Below are positions 26,527 to 34,640 of a stretch of 64,000 bases of DNA, one piece after another. A program made the position numbers and the translations under genes. A model generated the notes under the pieces. The model did no database searches, had not been told where the DNA came from, and saw only the letters and a program-made list of their open reading frames with translations. The stretch is from Phycisphaeraceae bacterium. GTDB lineage: Bacteria; Planctomycetota; Phycisphaerae; Phycisphaerales; Phycisphaeraceae. Every line of letters starts with the position of its first letter. Positions within the stretch are counted from its first letter, which is position 1. The stretch is taken from contig JANQFR010000013.1 in assembly GCA_028277745.1 (NCBI GenBank), positions 16,389 to 80,388 of the forward strand. Direction: 5' to 3'.

Positions 26527-27870
26527 ATGTTCAAACGCATCCTCATTGCCAACCGTGGCGAGATCGCCGTCCGGATCATCCGCGCCGCCCGCGAGCTGGG
26601 GGTGCAGACGGTTGCGGTTTACTCGACGGCCGACGCCGAGTCCAAGCACCGCCGGATCGCGGACGAGTCGATCTGCATCGGCCCGCCCGCCGCCGCGGAG
26701 AGCTACCTCAACATCCCCCGCATCATCAGCGCGGCCGAGGTCGCCAACGTCGACGCGATCCATCCCGGCTACGGCTTCCTCGCCGAGAACGCCCATTTCG
26801 CCGAGGTCTGCCGCTCGTGCAACATCGAGTTCATCGGCCCGTCGGTCGAGTCGATGCGGCTGCTGGGCGACAAGGTCGCGTGCAAGCAGTTGGCGATCAA
26901 GCACAAGGTGCCGACCAGCCCCGGCAGCAAGGGCAAGATCGACGACGAGAAGCAGGCGTTGAAGGTAGCGCGGGAGATCGGCTACCCCGTGATGATCAAG
27001 GCCGCCGCTGGCGGGGGCGGCCGGGGGATGCGGGTGGCCAACAACGACATGGCCCTGCGCTCCGGCATCAAGGCCGCGATGCAGGAGGCCGAGGCCGCCT
27101 TCGGCGACGCCACCGTCTACGTCGAGAAGTTCATCGACCAGGCCCGCCACGTCGAGGTCCAGGTCCTCGGCGACCAGCACGGCAGCGTCGTGCATCTCTT
27201 CGAACGCGACTGCACCATGCAGCGCCGCAAGCAGAAACTCATCGAAGAAGCGCCCTGCCCCGTGATCACCCGCGAGCAGCGCACCAAGATCTGCGGCGCC
27301 GCCGTCCGACTCTGCAAGGCCGCCGGCTACTACTCGGCCGGCACCGTCGAGTTTCTCATGGACCGCGACAAGCAGTTCTACCTCATGGAGGTCAACACCC
27401 GCGTCCAGGTCGAGCACCCGGTCACCGAGATGATCACCGGCATCGACATCGTCAAGCAGCAGATCCTCGTCGCCGCCGGCGAGAAGCTGCCCTTCGCCCA
27501 GAAGGACGTCAAGATGAACGGCCACGCCATCGAGGCCCGGATCAACGCCGAGGACCCCGAACGCGACTTCGCCCCCTGCGCCGGGCCGGTCCGCGAGTTC
27601 TTCCCCCCCGGCGGGTTCGGCGTCCGGCTCGACACCCACTGCCACTCCGGCTACACCGTGCCCCCCAATTACGACTCCATGATCGCCAAGCTGATCGTTC
27701 ACCGCGCCAACCGCGAAGAAGCGATCCAGACCCTCCACCAGGCCCTCCGCGAGTTCCGCGTCTCCCCGACCAAGACCACCATCCCGCTGCACGAACGGCT
27801 GATGCTCAACGGCAACTTCGTGCGCAGCGAGATCGACATCAATTTTGTCGAGCGCCTGCTCAGCGGGTAA
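26527..27870 (+). CDS. accC: Biotin carboxylase subunit of acetyl-CoA carboxylase
   Basis: 447 residues, the standard length. [20 protein letters not shown] is the classical N-terminus; [19 protein letters not shown], the glycine-rich ATP loop [33 protein letters not shown] (metal and carboxylation site) and [12 protein letters not shown] follow in order. It carboxylates the biotin of AccB using ATP and bicarbonate. Forms accBC with the preceding gene. Third-position GC is very high, as for the core genes around it. It converges on the MFS gene 12 bases beyond its stop, and no terminator is seen in that gap. Confidence 0.97.
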   Translation: MFKRILIANRGEIAVRIIRAARELGVQTVAVYSTADAESKHRRIADESICIGPPAAAESYLNIPRIISAAEVANVDAIHPGYGFLAENAHFAEVCRSCNIEFIGPSVESMRLLGDKVACKQLAIKHKVPTSPGSKGKIDDEKQALKVAREIGYPVMIKAAAGGGGRGMRVANNDMALRSGIKAAMQEAEAAFGDATVYVEKFIDQARHVEVQVLGDQHGSVVHLFERDCTMQRRKQKLIEEAPCPVITREQRTKICGAAVRLCKAAGYYSAGTVEFLMDRDKQFYLMEVNTRVQVEHPVTEMITGIDIVKQQILVAAGEKLPFAQKDVKMNGHAIEARINAEDPERDFAPCAGPVREFFPPGGFGVRLDTHCHSGYTVPPNYDSMIAKLIVHRANREEAIQTLHQALREFRVSPTKTTIPLHERLMLNGNFVRSEIDINFVERLLSG

Positions 27871-27882
27871 ACCCCGGCCTGA

Positions 27883-29412
27883 TCACACATCCTTACCATC
27901 CGCTTCCGCCAGCTTCCGGTTGTTGATCAGCAACATCAACACCAGCCCGATGGCGGCGAGCGCCAGCGGCGCCAGGTATGCGCGGTGAAAGCCGTAGGTG
28001 AACGCCTGCTCCATCGCGCCGGCGATCTTCTCGGCCTGGTCGGGCGTGAACCTGCGGAGGATCGCCTGGCTGGATTCGGATTGCGGGGACGCGCCGTTGA
28101 GGGCCCGCTGGTCGGCTTGAGAAACGTGGACGCCGAGCGTTTCCAGGACCTCGCGGAGTCGGGCGGCGCTGGCGGCGGCCAGGACCGCGGTCGAGCACGC
28201 CACGCCGATCGCGCCGAAACCCAGGTGCGACATGAACGAGAGCCCCCCCGCCAGGCCGGTGTTCTTTTCATCGGTGACGGCCACGGCGGCGGTGCTCGCC
28301 AGAGGGACAGCCCCGCCGGCGCCGATCGCCATCACCACCATCATCAGCACCAGGCTCGGATATCCCGCCTCCTTCGACACCATCCACACCGCTAGGCAGC
28401 CCAGCACCGTCAAGCCGTAGCCGACCACCAGCGGCCACTTCGCGCCGAACCGGTCGTAGACCCGCCCGCCCAGCACCGCCGTGGTCGCCAGGCCAAACAT
28501 CATGGGCAACATGCCGAGGGTTGACCACAGTTCAGACCAACCCAAAACCTTGTTGAGGTATTGGGGCCCGTACAGAAAGAGCACGAAAAACGAGGGCACC
28601 ATCAGCCCGTTGGCCAGCAGCGCGATCATGAACTGCCCGTTGCGCAGCATCCCAGACGGCATCATCGGCTCGGCGACGAACTTCTCGATCAATGGGAACA
28701 CCGCCGCCAGGGCCGCGGCCAGGATCAACAGACCGATGACCCCCCACGAACCCCAACCCCAATCGCTGCCGACGTCCATCGCGTACATCAGGGCCAGGAC
28801 CGCGACCGACAGGGCGATCATGCCGCCGTAGTCGATCCGTTCGCGCCGGCGGTCCGTGTCCTTGTCGATCAGCGCCAGCGCGACGAACACCGCGATCACC
28901 GCCAGGACCACGTTAAAGACAAAAAACCAGCGCCAGTCCCCAAACGCCCCCAGCACCCCGGCGATGATCGGGCCGATGATGTTGCCCAGCGTGACGAAGC
29001 CCATCACCAGGCCCATCGTTGTGCCACGCTGGGCGGGCGACACCGACGCCTGGGGGATGGCGATCACGCCCGGCCACATCATCGCCGCGGAGACCCCCTG
29101 CACCGCACGCGCCGCGATCAGCAGCGTGATCGTCGGCGCCAGGACGCACGCCGCTGAGGATGCAATGAAGACAGACAGGCCCGCCAGCAACATCCGGCGC
29201 CGCCCCAGCATGTCCGCCAGGCGGCCGTTGCTGACCAGCGTCATCGCGAACATCAGGGCGTAAATGTTGAAGACCCACTGGGTGGTCGAGATGTCGACGT
29301 TGAAGTCGTTCTCGATCGCCGTCACGAGCATCACGGCGCCGATGAAGTCGGTGCCGACCGCCAGGGCGGGCAGGGCCACGCTGAACACGGCTTTGGCGAC
29401 ACGACGCTCCAC
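27883..29412 (-). CDS. MFS transporter, DHA2-like 14-helix drug/proton antiporter type
   Basis: 509 residues, strongly hydrophobic, with about 14 membrane helices. The loop between helices 2 and 3 carries GRLADMLGRRRMLLAG, a good MFS motif A (GxLaDrxGrkxxl), and GVIAIPQASVSPAQRG followed by GLVMGFVTLGNIIGPIIAGV fits motif C of drug antiporters. Length and helix number suit the DHA2 (EmrB/QacA) group. A hydrophilic insertion before the last helix (residues about 440-475, with SPQSESSQAILRRFTPDQAE) is longer than usual. No membrane-fusion or TetR regulator gene is adjacent. Substrate unknown. Confidence 0.85.
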   Translation of the reverse strand: MERRVAKAVFSVALPALAVGTDFIGAVMLVTAIENDFNVDISTTQWVFNIYALMFAMTLVSNGRLADMLGRRRMLLAGLSVFIASSAACVLAPTITLLIAARAVQGVSAAMMWPGVIAIPQASVSPAQRGTTMGLVMGFVTLGNIIGPIIAGVLGAFGDWRWFFVFNVVLAVIAVFVALALIDKDTDRRRERIDYGGMIALSVAVLALMYAMDVGSDWGWGSWGVIGLLILAAALAAVFPLIEKFVAEPMMPSGMLRNGQFMIALLANGLMVPSFFVLFLYGPQYLNKVLGWSELWSTLGMLPMMFGLATTAVLGGRVYDRFGAKWPLVVGYGLTVLGCLAVWMVSKEAGYPSLVLMMVVMAIGAGGAVPLASTAAVAVTDEKNTGLAGGLSFMSHLGFGAIGVACSTAVLAAASAARLREVLETLGVHVSQADQRALNGASPQSESSQAILRRFTPDQAEKIAGAMEQAFTYGFHRAYLAPLALAAIGLVLMLLINNRKLAEADGKDV

Positions 29413-29441
29413 CGCCCTATGGTACCCCGTTCTAAAATGCC

Positions 29442-29480
29442 GAGCCCGGGGCGACCCGGCGGACGCTCGCCGCCCGGCTA
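29442..29480. repeat. Possible diverged copy of the cloverleaf intergenic repeat
   Basis: On the minus strand the sequence opens TAGCCGGGCGGC, as the full repeats open TAGCCGGGCCGC, then runs through a GC-rich imperfect hairpin. The first three bases on that strand (29478-29480) are the TAG stop of the GH2 gene. The second hairpin is not recognisable, so the assignment is tentative. Confidence 0.35.
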
Positions 29481-32066
29481 CGTGGATGAAACGGCGGCCA
29501 TCTTGGCGCCGAAGCGGTTGACGCTCTGCATGACCGGCGGCCGCGTCAACTGCTCCAGCGTCATCGCGGCGTCCGAGACGATCTCAAACACGAACACCTC
29601 GCCCGGCAGGAGCGTGACGCACTGGTCGTTGATCGTCGCGTCGGGGTCGATCCGGTCGGGGAAGACGCAGATGTCGCGCATCAGCGACCGGGCCCGGACC
29701 GTCAGCCGCTTGACCCGGCCGTCGGTTTCCAGCGACGCCTCGAAGTCCGCGTCGGGATACGCCAGTTCCTTGTCCGGCGCGAACCACCACTCATTGCGGG
29801 CGTCGCCCATGTCGACCACCAGGAACGCGTCTTCGGTCTGCTCGCGCCAGTCGTCGGGCACGTCGAAACGCTCCAGGCTGCGCGGGGCGACCTCGACGTC
29901 CTTCCTCAGTTCCTGCAGCGTCTGGCCGTCGAGCGACATCTTGCGGAGCACGCACTGGCCGCTCCAGACCTCGTCATGGTCGTTGTGGAAGTAGACCGCC
30001 AGCGCGCCCATCGGCTCGCCCTGGGGGGCGACGCCGCGGGTCTTGATTGTGACCAGGCGGTCGGCGAAGAAGCGGCGGGACGCGAACAGCAGCGGCTTGG
30101 CCCGGCCGTCGTTGTCGATCGCCGACCACGACGAGACGGGGTAGGCGTCGTTGAGTTGCCAGTACAGAGCCCCGCTGTTCCAGGGGAACAGGGCGCGGAA
30201 CCATTCGACGCCCATGCTCAAGGCCCGGGCCTGCATGACCTGGGCGAGGTAGAGCCAGTCGTCGAAGCGGTCGTCGGGCGGGACGAAGTCGTCGCACATC
30301 CGGTCGCGGGTCTGTTCCTGGCCGGGGCGGCCGTTTTTGTTGTGGAGCTTCATCGCGTCCGAGTTCCAGCGGCGCTGGTCGGGCGGGATCACGCGTTCGA
30401 GGGTGGGCCAGCAGGGCGGGCCGTGGAAGCCGAACTCGCTGGAGAAGCGGGGGAAGTGGGCGAGGTAATTGCGGTACTGGCCCGGGCCGTGCCAGACGTC
30501 CCAGATGTGCCGGTTGCCGAACTCGTTGGCGTTGGCGTCGCGTTGGAAGACGTCGGGGATGCCGGAATAGGGGCTGCCGGGCCAGTAGGGCTTGGTCGGG
30601 TCGATCTCGTCGATGACGGCCGGGAAGGTATCGAGGTAGTAGCGCGACCCCCAGCCGCGTCCGTCGACGAACTCGTGCCAGGGCCGGCCCTTGTAATTCC
30701 ACGCGGTGTAGCCCATGAAGTTTTCGTTGCACCCGTTCCAGATCACCAGCGACGGGCGCCGGCTCAGCCGCGAGACGTTGTCGCGCGCCTCGGCCTCGAA
30801 CTGCGCCGGGAACGGGCCCTCCTCGCTGTAGCACGCGCAGGCGCAGCAGAAGTCCTGCCAGACCATCACGCCCAACTCGTCGCAGGCCTCATAAAACGTG
30901 TCGGACTCGTACACCCCGCCGCCCCACACGCGGAGCATGTTCATGTTGGCGCCGAGGGCCTGATGGATGCGGTCGCGATAGCGCTGGGCGGTGACGCGGT
31001 GCGGGAAGCAGTCGTCGGGGACCCAGTTGGCGCCTTTGCAGTAGATCGGTTTGCCGTTGACCTTGAGGGTCATGCCCGCGCCGCGGCCCAGCCCGTCGAA
31101 CGGGGCGGGGTCCGGCTCGGTCACCAGCTCGCTGGTGCGCAGGCCGATGCGATGGACGACCTCCTGGACCGTGTCGCCGCGTTCGTCTTTGAGCTTGATC
31201 TTCAGCTCATACAGCGGCTGGTCCCCGTGGCCGGCGGGCCACCAGAGCCGGGGCCGGTCGACGGTGATCGTGGTCTGCACGAGCGAGCCGGCGACGGCGC
31301 CGTCGATCGGGTCGCAGACGAGCCGCCGGCCGTCGGGGCCGCGGAGGCTGTAGCCGATGTCGATCGGGCCCGGATCCGCCGCGGCCTCGGTCTGGACCCG
31401 CAGGTCGATCACGGCCCGCTCCTCATCCGCGCGGGTGACCAGTGGGCGGACATCGCCGAAGCGCGCCCCGCTCCAGGCCTCCAGCCGGATCGGCCGCCAG
31501 ACGCCCGCGGTGACGACCACCGGCCCCCAGTCCCACCCGAAGTTGCACGCCATCTTGCGGATGAAGTTGTGCGGGTGCTGCGGGTTCGAGCCGCCGCCAT
31601 GGACGGGCAGCTCGCCAAACCGCTCTTCCATCGCTTCGGCGTAGGGCAACGCCGCGGCGAAGGTGATGCTCAGCGTGTTGGCGCCCGCCCGCAGCAGCGG
31701 CTTGGCGTTGAACCGGCGCCGTATGTGCATGTTGTCCGCTTCGCCCAGTTTCTCGCCGTTGAGCCGCAGCTCGGCGAGCGTGTCCAGGCCCTCACAAACC
31801 ACGTCGACCCGGTCGTGCGCCAGCGTGTCGGCGTCCACGTCGAACGTCGCAACGTAACGCCAGTCGGTCCGGCCGATCCAGAGCAGGTCCAGCTCGTTCA
31901 TCCCGACGTAGGGGTCGGGGATCAGGCCCGCGGCCATGAGGTCGGTGTGGACGCACCCGGGCACGGTCGCCTTGATGGTCTGTTCTCGGATACCGTCGGG
32001 GACGAGCGACAGGTCGCCGACCGCTTGAAGGGTCCAGTTGGAATCATGCAGGGACCGTGTGATCAT
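29478..32066 (-). CDS. Glycoside hydrolase family 2, beta-mannosidase-type
   Basis: 862 residues. It has an N-terminal sugar-binding domain (NWTLQAVGDLSLVPDG, ATVPGCVHTDLMAAGLIPDP, WRYVATFDV), an immunoglobulin-like domain, then a TIM barrel: LKVNGKPIYCKGANWVPDD, MNMLRVWGGGVYESDTFYEA, the acid/base Glu in IWNGCNENF and the nucleophile Glu in FSSEFGFHGPP. VPGCVHTDL and NWVPDDCFP are typical of beta-mannosidases, less so of galactosidases. No signal peptide, so it is cytoplasmic, acting on manno-oligosaccharides. The start ATG 32066 overlaps the dapF stop (ATGA), with GGGAGA 9 bases upstream; the upstream in-frame ATG at 32075 has no spacing to that site. TAG stop lies in a possible repeat copy. 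Confidence 0.92.
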   Translation of the reverse strand: MITRSLHDSNWTLQAVGDLSLVPDGIREQTIKATVPGCVHTDLMAAGLIPDPYVGMNELDLLWIGRTDWRYVATFDVDADTLAHDRVDVVCEGLDTLAELRLNGEKLGEADNMHIRRRFNAKPLLRAGANTLSITFAAALPYAEAMEERFGELPVHGGGSNPQHPHNFIRKMACNFGWDWGPVVVTAGVWRPIRLEAWSGARFGDVRPLVTRADEERAVIDLRVQTEAAADPGPIDIGYSLRGPDGRRLVCDPIDGAVAGSLVQTTITVDRPRLWWPAGHGDQPLYELKIKLKDERGDTVQEVVHRIGLRTSELVTEPDPAPFDGLGRGAGMTLKVNGKPIYCKGANWVPDDCFPHRVTAQRYRDRIHQALGANMNMLRVWGGGVYESDTFYEACDELGVMVWQDFCCACACYSEEGPFPAQFEAEARDNVSRLSRRPSLVIWNGCNENFMGYTAWNYKGRPWHEFVDGRGWGSRYYLDTFPAVIDEIDPTKPYWPGSPYSGIPDVFQRDANANEFGNRHIWDVWHGPGQYRNYLAHFPRFSSEFGFHGPPCWPTLERVIPPDQRRWNSDAMKLHNKNGRPGQEQTRDRMCDDFVPPDDRFDDWLYLAQVMQARALSMGVEWFRALFPWNSGALYWQLNDAYPVSSWSAIDNDGRAKPLLFASRRFFADRLVTIKTRGVAPQGEPMGALAVYFHNDHDEVWSGQCVLRKMSLDGQTLQELRKDVEVAPRSLERFDVPDDWREQTEDAFLVVDMGDARNEWWFAPDKELAYPDADFEASLETDGRVKRLTVRARSLMRDICVFPDRIDPDATINDQCVTLLPGEVFVFEIVSDAAMTLEQLTRPPVMQSVNRFGAKMAAVSST

Positions 32067-32881
32067 TCTGGCCATTCTCCCGAGAAAATCTCGACCGCCG
32101 GCCCGGTCATCAGGACGTGGTTGTCGGACTCGCGCCACTCCAGCCCGAGGTCGCCCCCGGGCAGGTGGGCGGTGATGGCGCGGCCGGTGCGGCCGTTGAG
32201 CACCCCGGCGACCGCGACGGCGCACGCCCCGGTGCCGCAGGCGAGCGTGGCCCCGCTGCCCCGCTCCCAATGCAGGACGGTCACCTCGTCGTCGCCGTTG
32301 ACCTGCACGAAGTGGATGTTCATCCGGTTGGGGAACGCCGGATGGCGCTCCAGCGTTTCGCCCAGCGCCAGCTGCGGGCCGCGGTTGATCGAATCCACGT
32401 AAAACACCGCGTGCGGGTTGCCCATGCTCACGAACGTGGCCTCGCGCACCTGCTCGTCGAGCCCGCTCTTGTCCACGGGGATGTCGGGCAGGGCGAGGAT
32501 CGGCTCGCCCATGTCGACGGTCACGGTTTCGACCCGGCCGTCGCCGTTGGTCTGGTAATCGAGGCTCAGCACGCCCGCGGCGGTCTGGACCTTCATCGGC
32601 CTCGCGTCGGCCAGGCCGTGGTCGTGGGCGTACTTGCAGACGCAGCGGATGCCGTTGCCGCACATCTCGCCCTCGGACCCGTCGGCGTTGAACATCCGCA
32701 TACGGACGTGGGCGTTGACGCCGTCGTCTGGCGGCAGGACCAGGATCAGCCCGTCGGCGCCGACCCCGAAGTGGCGGTCGCTGATGCGCACCGACAGCGC
32801 CGGCGGGTCCGCGACGGCCTCGGCGAAGCCGTCGACGTACACATAATCGTTGCCGATCCCGTGCATCTTGGTGAAACGCAT
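32063..32881 (-). CDS. dapF: Diaminopimelate epimerase
   Basis: 272 residues; converts LL- to meso-diaminopimelate for lysine and peptidoglycan, which fits a planctomycete with a peptidoglycan wall. MRFTKMHGIGNDYVYVDGFA is the standard opening; the two active-site cysteines are in MCGNGIRC and LACGTGACA, and FNADGSEGEMCGNG is the conserved substrate loop. Overlaps the GH2 gene by ATGA, so translation of the mannosidase is coupled to it, a combination I do not know from model organisms. The M48 protease gene ends 9 bases before its start, so M48-dapF-GH2 may be one transcript on the minus strand. Confidence 0.96.
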   Translation of the reverse strand: MRFTKMHGIGNDYVYVDGFAEAVADPPALSVRISDRHFGVGADGLILVLPPDDGVNAHVRMRMFNADGSEGEMCGNGIRCVCKYAHDHGLADARPMKVQTAAGVLSLDYQTNGDGRVETVTVDMGEPILALPDIPVDKSGLDEQVREATFVSMGNPHAVFYVDSINRGPQLALGETLERHPAFPNRMNIHFVQVNGDDEVTVLHWERGSGATLACGTGACAVAVAGVLNGRTGRAITAHLPGGDLGLEWRESDNHVLMTGPAVEIFSGEWPE

Positions 32882-32890
32882 GGCGAGCGA

Positions 32891-34324
32891 TTATAGCGGC
32901 GGCGTCCACGGCCCGAGGCCGAGCAGCACGTGGGCCGCCGTTACGATCCCCAACGCGGCCAGGGTGGCGAGCTTGATCCAGTTCATCTGCCGGTCGATGC
33001 TCAACTCGCTGACCTTCCGCCCGACCAGGCTGCGGAGGTAGGCCTGCCGCCACGCGATCGAGCCGTGCCGCCAGTTATGCTTCCGGGCCGGGACATGGTT
33101 CAGGTCGGCCACGCTCTGCAGCGCCCAGACCATGGTGCGCACCGAGTCCTCGTCGACCGTCGCCAGCCGCCCCGGGTCGCGCTTGGCCACCAGGTGCTGG
33201 ACCGCGTACGTGTCGGCCTGCCGTTCGATCCGCCGCGACACCCACCCGAACGCCAGCGCCCACACCAGCGCGGCGCCCCCCGCCGCCGCGGCGGCTAACC
33301 CGTCGGCCCAGCCGGCAGCCTCGACGTCCATCCCCAGCGTGTCCGCCGCCGACCACAGCAGCGTCGCCAGCACCAGCTCCGCCGAACCCAGCAGGCCCAG
33401 CGCCGCCGCGATCAGCCAGAACATGTGGCGCCGCCTCACGTGCGCCAGCTCGTGAGCCATCACCGCCTCGACCTGCGGCCGGTGCAGCTTCTCGAGCAGC
33501 CCGTCGGTCAGCAGGATGTACCGCAGCGGCCCGACCAGCCCCATCACCGCGGCGTTGATCATCCCCCCGCGCGTCCGCCACAGCAGCACGTCGCGCACCC
33601 CCACCCGGTGCTGGCGACACATCGCTTCCATCTGCACACGCACCTCGCCCGCCGGCAGCGGGACCGTGTCCCACAGGTAGCGGATCACCAGCGGCGCCAG
33701 CAGAAACACCCCCAGGCTGCCGATCAGACGCACCGCGGTCTGCACCCCGGCGCCGGCGTCGGGCATCAGCACCGGGACCGCCTCGTACCACGCCAGGATG
33801 ATCAACAGCGGGGCGAGGATCAGCGCCGCCTCGTGCCGGATGTGCACGCCGAGGTAGCCCCAGCGCGACCAGATCGGCTTGAACGCCGCGCCCGAGTCGA
33901 TCTCCCGGATCAGCGCCGCCTCCCGCAGCCGGCGGTCGATCGGGTAGTACGCCCACCACGCCCACGCCAGCGCCGCGAGCGTCGGGGCGAGGATGAGCAG
34001 CTCGTCGACCAGGATGAGGTTGCCGGCTAGGCCGCGCACCGCCGCGAGGCCGCCGCACATCAGGTCGTTGAAAAAGAGGAACAGCACGGCGAGGCGGTAG
34101 GCGCCGGTGAGCCGTTCGAGCCGCGTGAGGGTTCCCGCGGCGCGGCCGTCGCTGAGCCGGCGGTAGGCGTTGCGGCAGGCCAACCAGTAGAGCAGTCCGA
34201 GGGCCAGCTTCGGCGCCAGGACGATCGCCCCCGCCGTCGCCGGGCCGGGCGTCCACCAGGCCAGGCCGTCGGCCGCGTCATAGATGAACAGCCCGAGGAT
34301 CAGGGCCATCAAGAGCAACTGCAT
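32891..34324 (-). CDS. M48-family membrane metalloprotease
   Basis: 477 residues with multiple membrane helices (N-terminal LLLMALILGLFIYDA, several central ones and a C-terminal pair). The zinc motif HELAH in VEAVMAHELAHVRRRHMFW, with RQADTYAVQHLV downstream providing the third ligand region, matches the Ste24/HtpX-type M48 family. Residues GGMINAAVMGLVGPLRYILLTDGLLEKL just before the active site are typical. It would act at the inner membrane in protein quality control or in processing. No chaperone neighbour. A cloverleaf repeat lies 68 bases upstream of its start, between it and rpmH. Confidence 0.85.
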   Translation of the reverse strand: MQLLLMALILGLFIYDAADGLAWWTPGPATAGAIVLAPKLALGLLYWLACRNAYRRLSDGRAAGTLTRLERLTGAYRLAVLFLFFNDLMCGGLAAVRGLAGNLILVDELLILAPTLAALAWAWWAYYPIDRRLREAALIREIDSGAAFKPIWSRWGYLGVHIRHEAALILAPLLIILAWYEAVPVLMPDAGAGVQTAVRLIGSLGVFLLAPLVIRYLWDTVPLPAGEVRVQMEAMCRQHRVGVRDVLLWRTRGGMINAAVMGLVGPLRYILLTDGLLEKLHRPQVEAVMAHELAHVRRRHMFWLIAAALGLLGSAELVLATLLWSAADTLGMDVEAAGWADGLAAAAAGGAALVWALAFGWVSRRIERQADTYAVQHLVAKRDPGRLATVDEDSVRTMVWALQSVADLNHVPARKHNWRHGSIAWRQAYLRSLVGRKVSELSIDRQMNWIKLATLAALGIVTAAHVLLGLGPWTPPL

Positions 34325-34391
34325 GACCGTACTGTCGCAGGCTGCGCCCGCGAATCAAATCGCGTCGGGCATATCGCGTGCGGTTGACATT

Positions 34392-34442
34392 TAGCCGGGC
34401 CGCTACGCGGCCCCGGACCAGGCGGGCGTAGCCCGCCGGCTA
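34392..34442. repeat. Cloverleaf intergenic repeat, full copy
   Basis: 51 bases: outer TAGCC / GGCTA; hairpin 1 GGGCCGC-TAC-GCGGCCC; linker CGGACCA; hairpin 2 GGCGGGC-GTA-GCCCGCC. It differs from the copy at 55395-55445 at one base (C for T opening the linker). It lies 24 bases downstream of the rpmH stop. Confidence 0.9.
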
Positions 34443-34466
34443 TCGACGGCGAAATGGGTGGTTGAC

Positions 34467-34616
34467 TTAAAAGTTCGAGCGGACGTTGACGCTGCGGCCG
34501 GCGCGGCGTTTGCGGTTGATCATCTTCCGGCCGAGCCGGGTCCGCATCCGGGCGCGGAAGCCGAACTTGCGGGCCCGCTTGATCAGGCTCCGGCGCTTGG
34601 GGTAGTGCGTGGACAT
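34467..34616 (-). CDS. rpmH: 50S ribosomal protein bL34
   Basis: 49-residue basic protein, too short for routine ORF calling. It reads MSTHYPKRRSLIKRARKF, then GFRARMRTRLGRKMINRKRR, then AGRSVNVRSNF. The block GFRARMxTxxGRxxxxRKRRxGR is diagnostic for bL34 (E. coli has [20 protein letters not shown]). It lies in the exit-tunnel region of the large subunit. Start ATG 34614-34616; AGAGAGC precedes it. In most bacteria rpmH is followed by rnpA (RNase P protein) and neighbours dnaA; here neither is present, a lone rpmH between a secreted beta-propeller gene and a protease. A repeat copy follows its stop. Confidence 0.93.
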   Translation of the reverse strand: MSTHYPKRRSLIKRARKFGFRARMRTRLGRKMINRKRRAGRSVNVRSNF

Positions 34617-34640
34617 GGACGGGCTCTCTGTATCCTGGGC

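Noticed and set aside
29976..32402. An 808-codon open frame on the plus strand
   Set aside because: Antisense to the GH2 mannosidase and dapF, both with intact active-site motifs.
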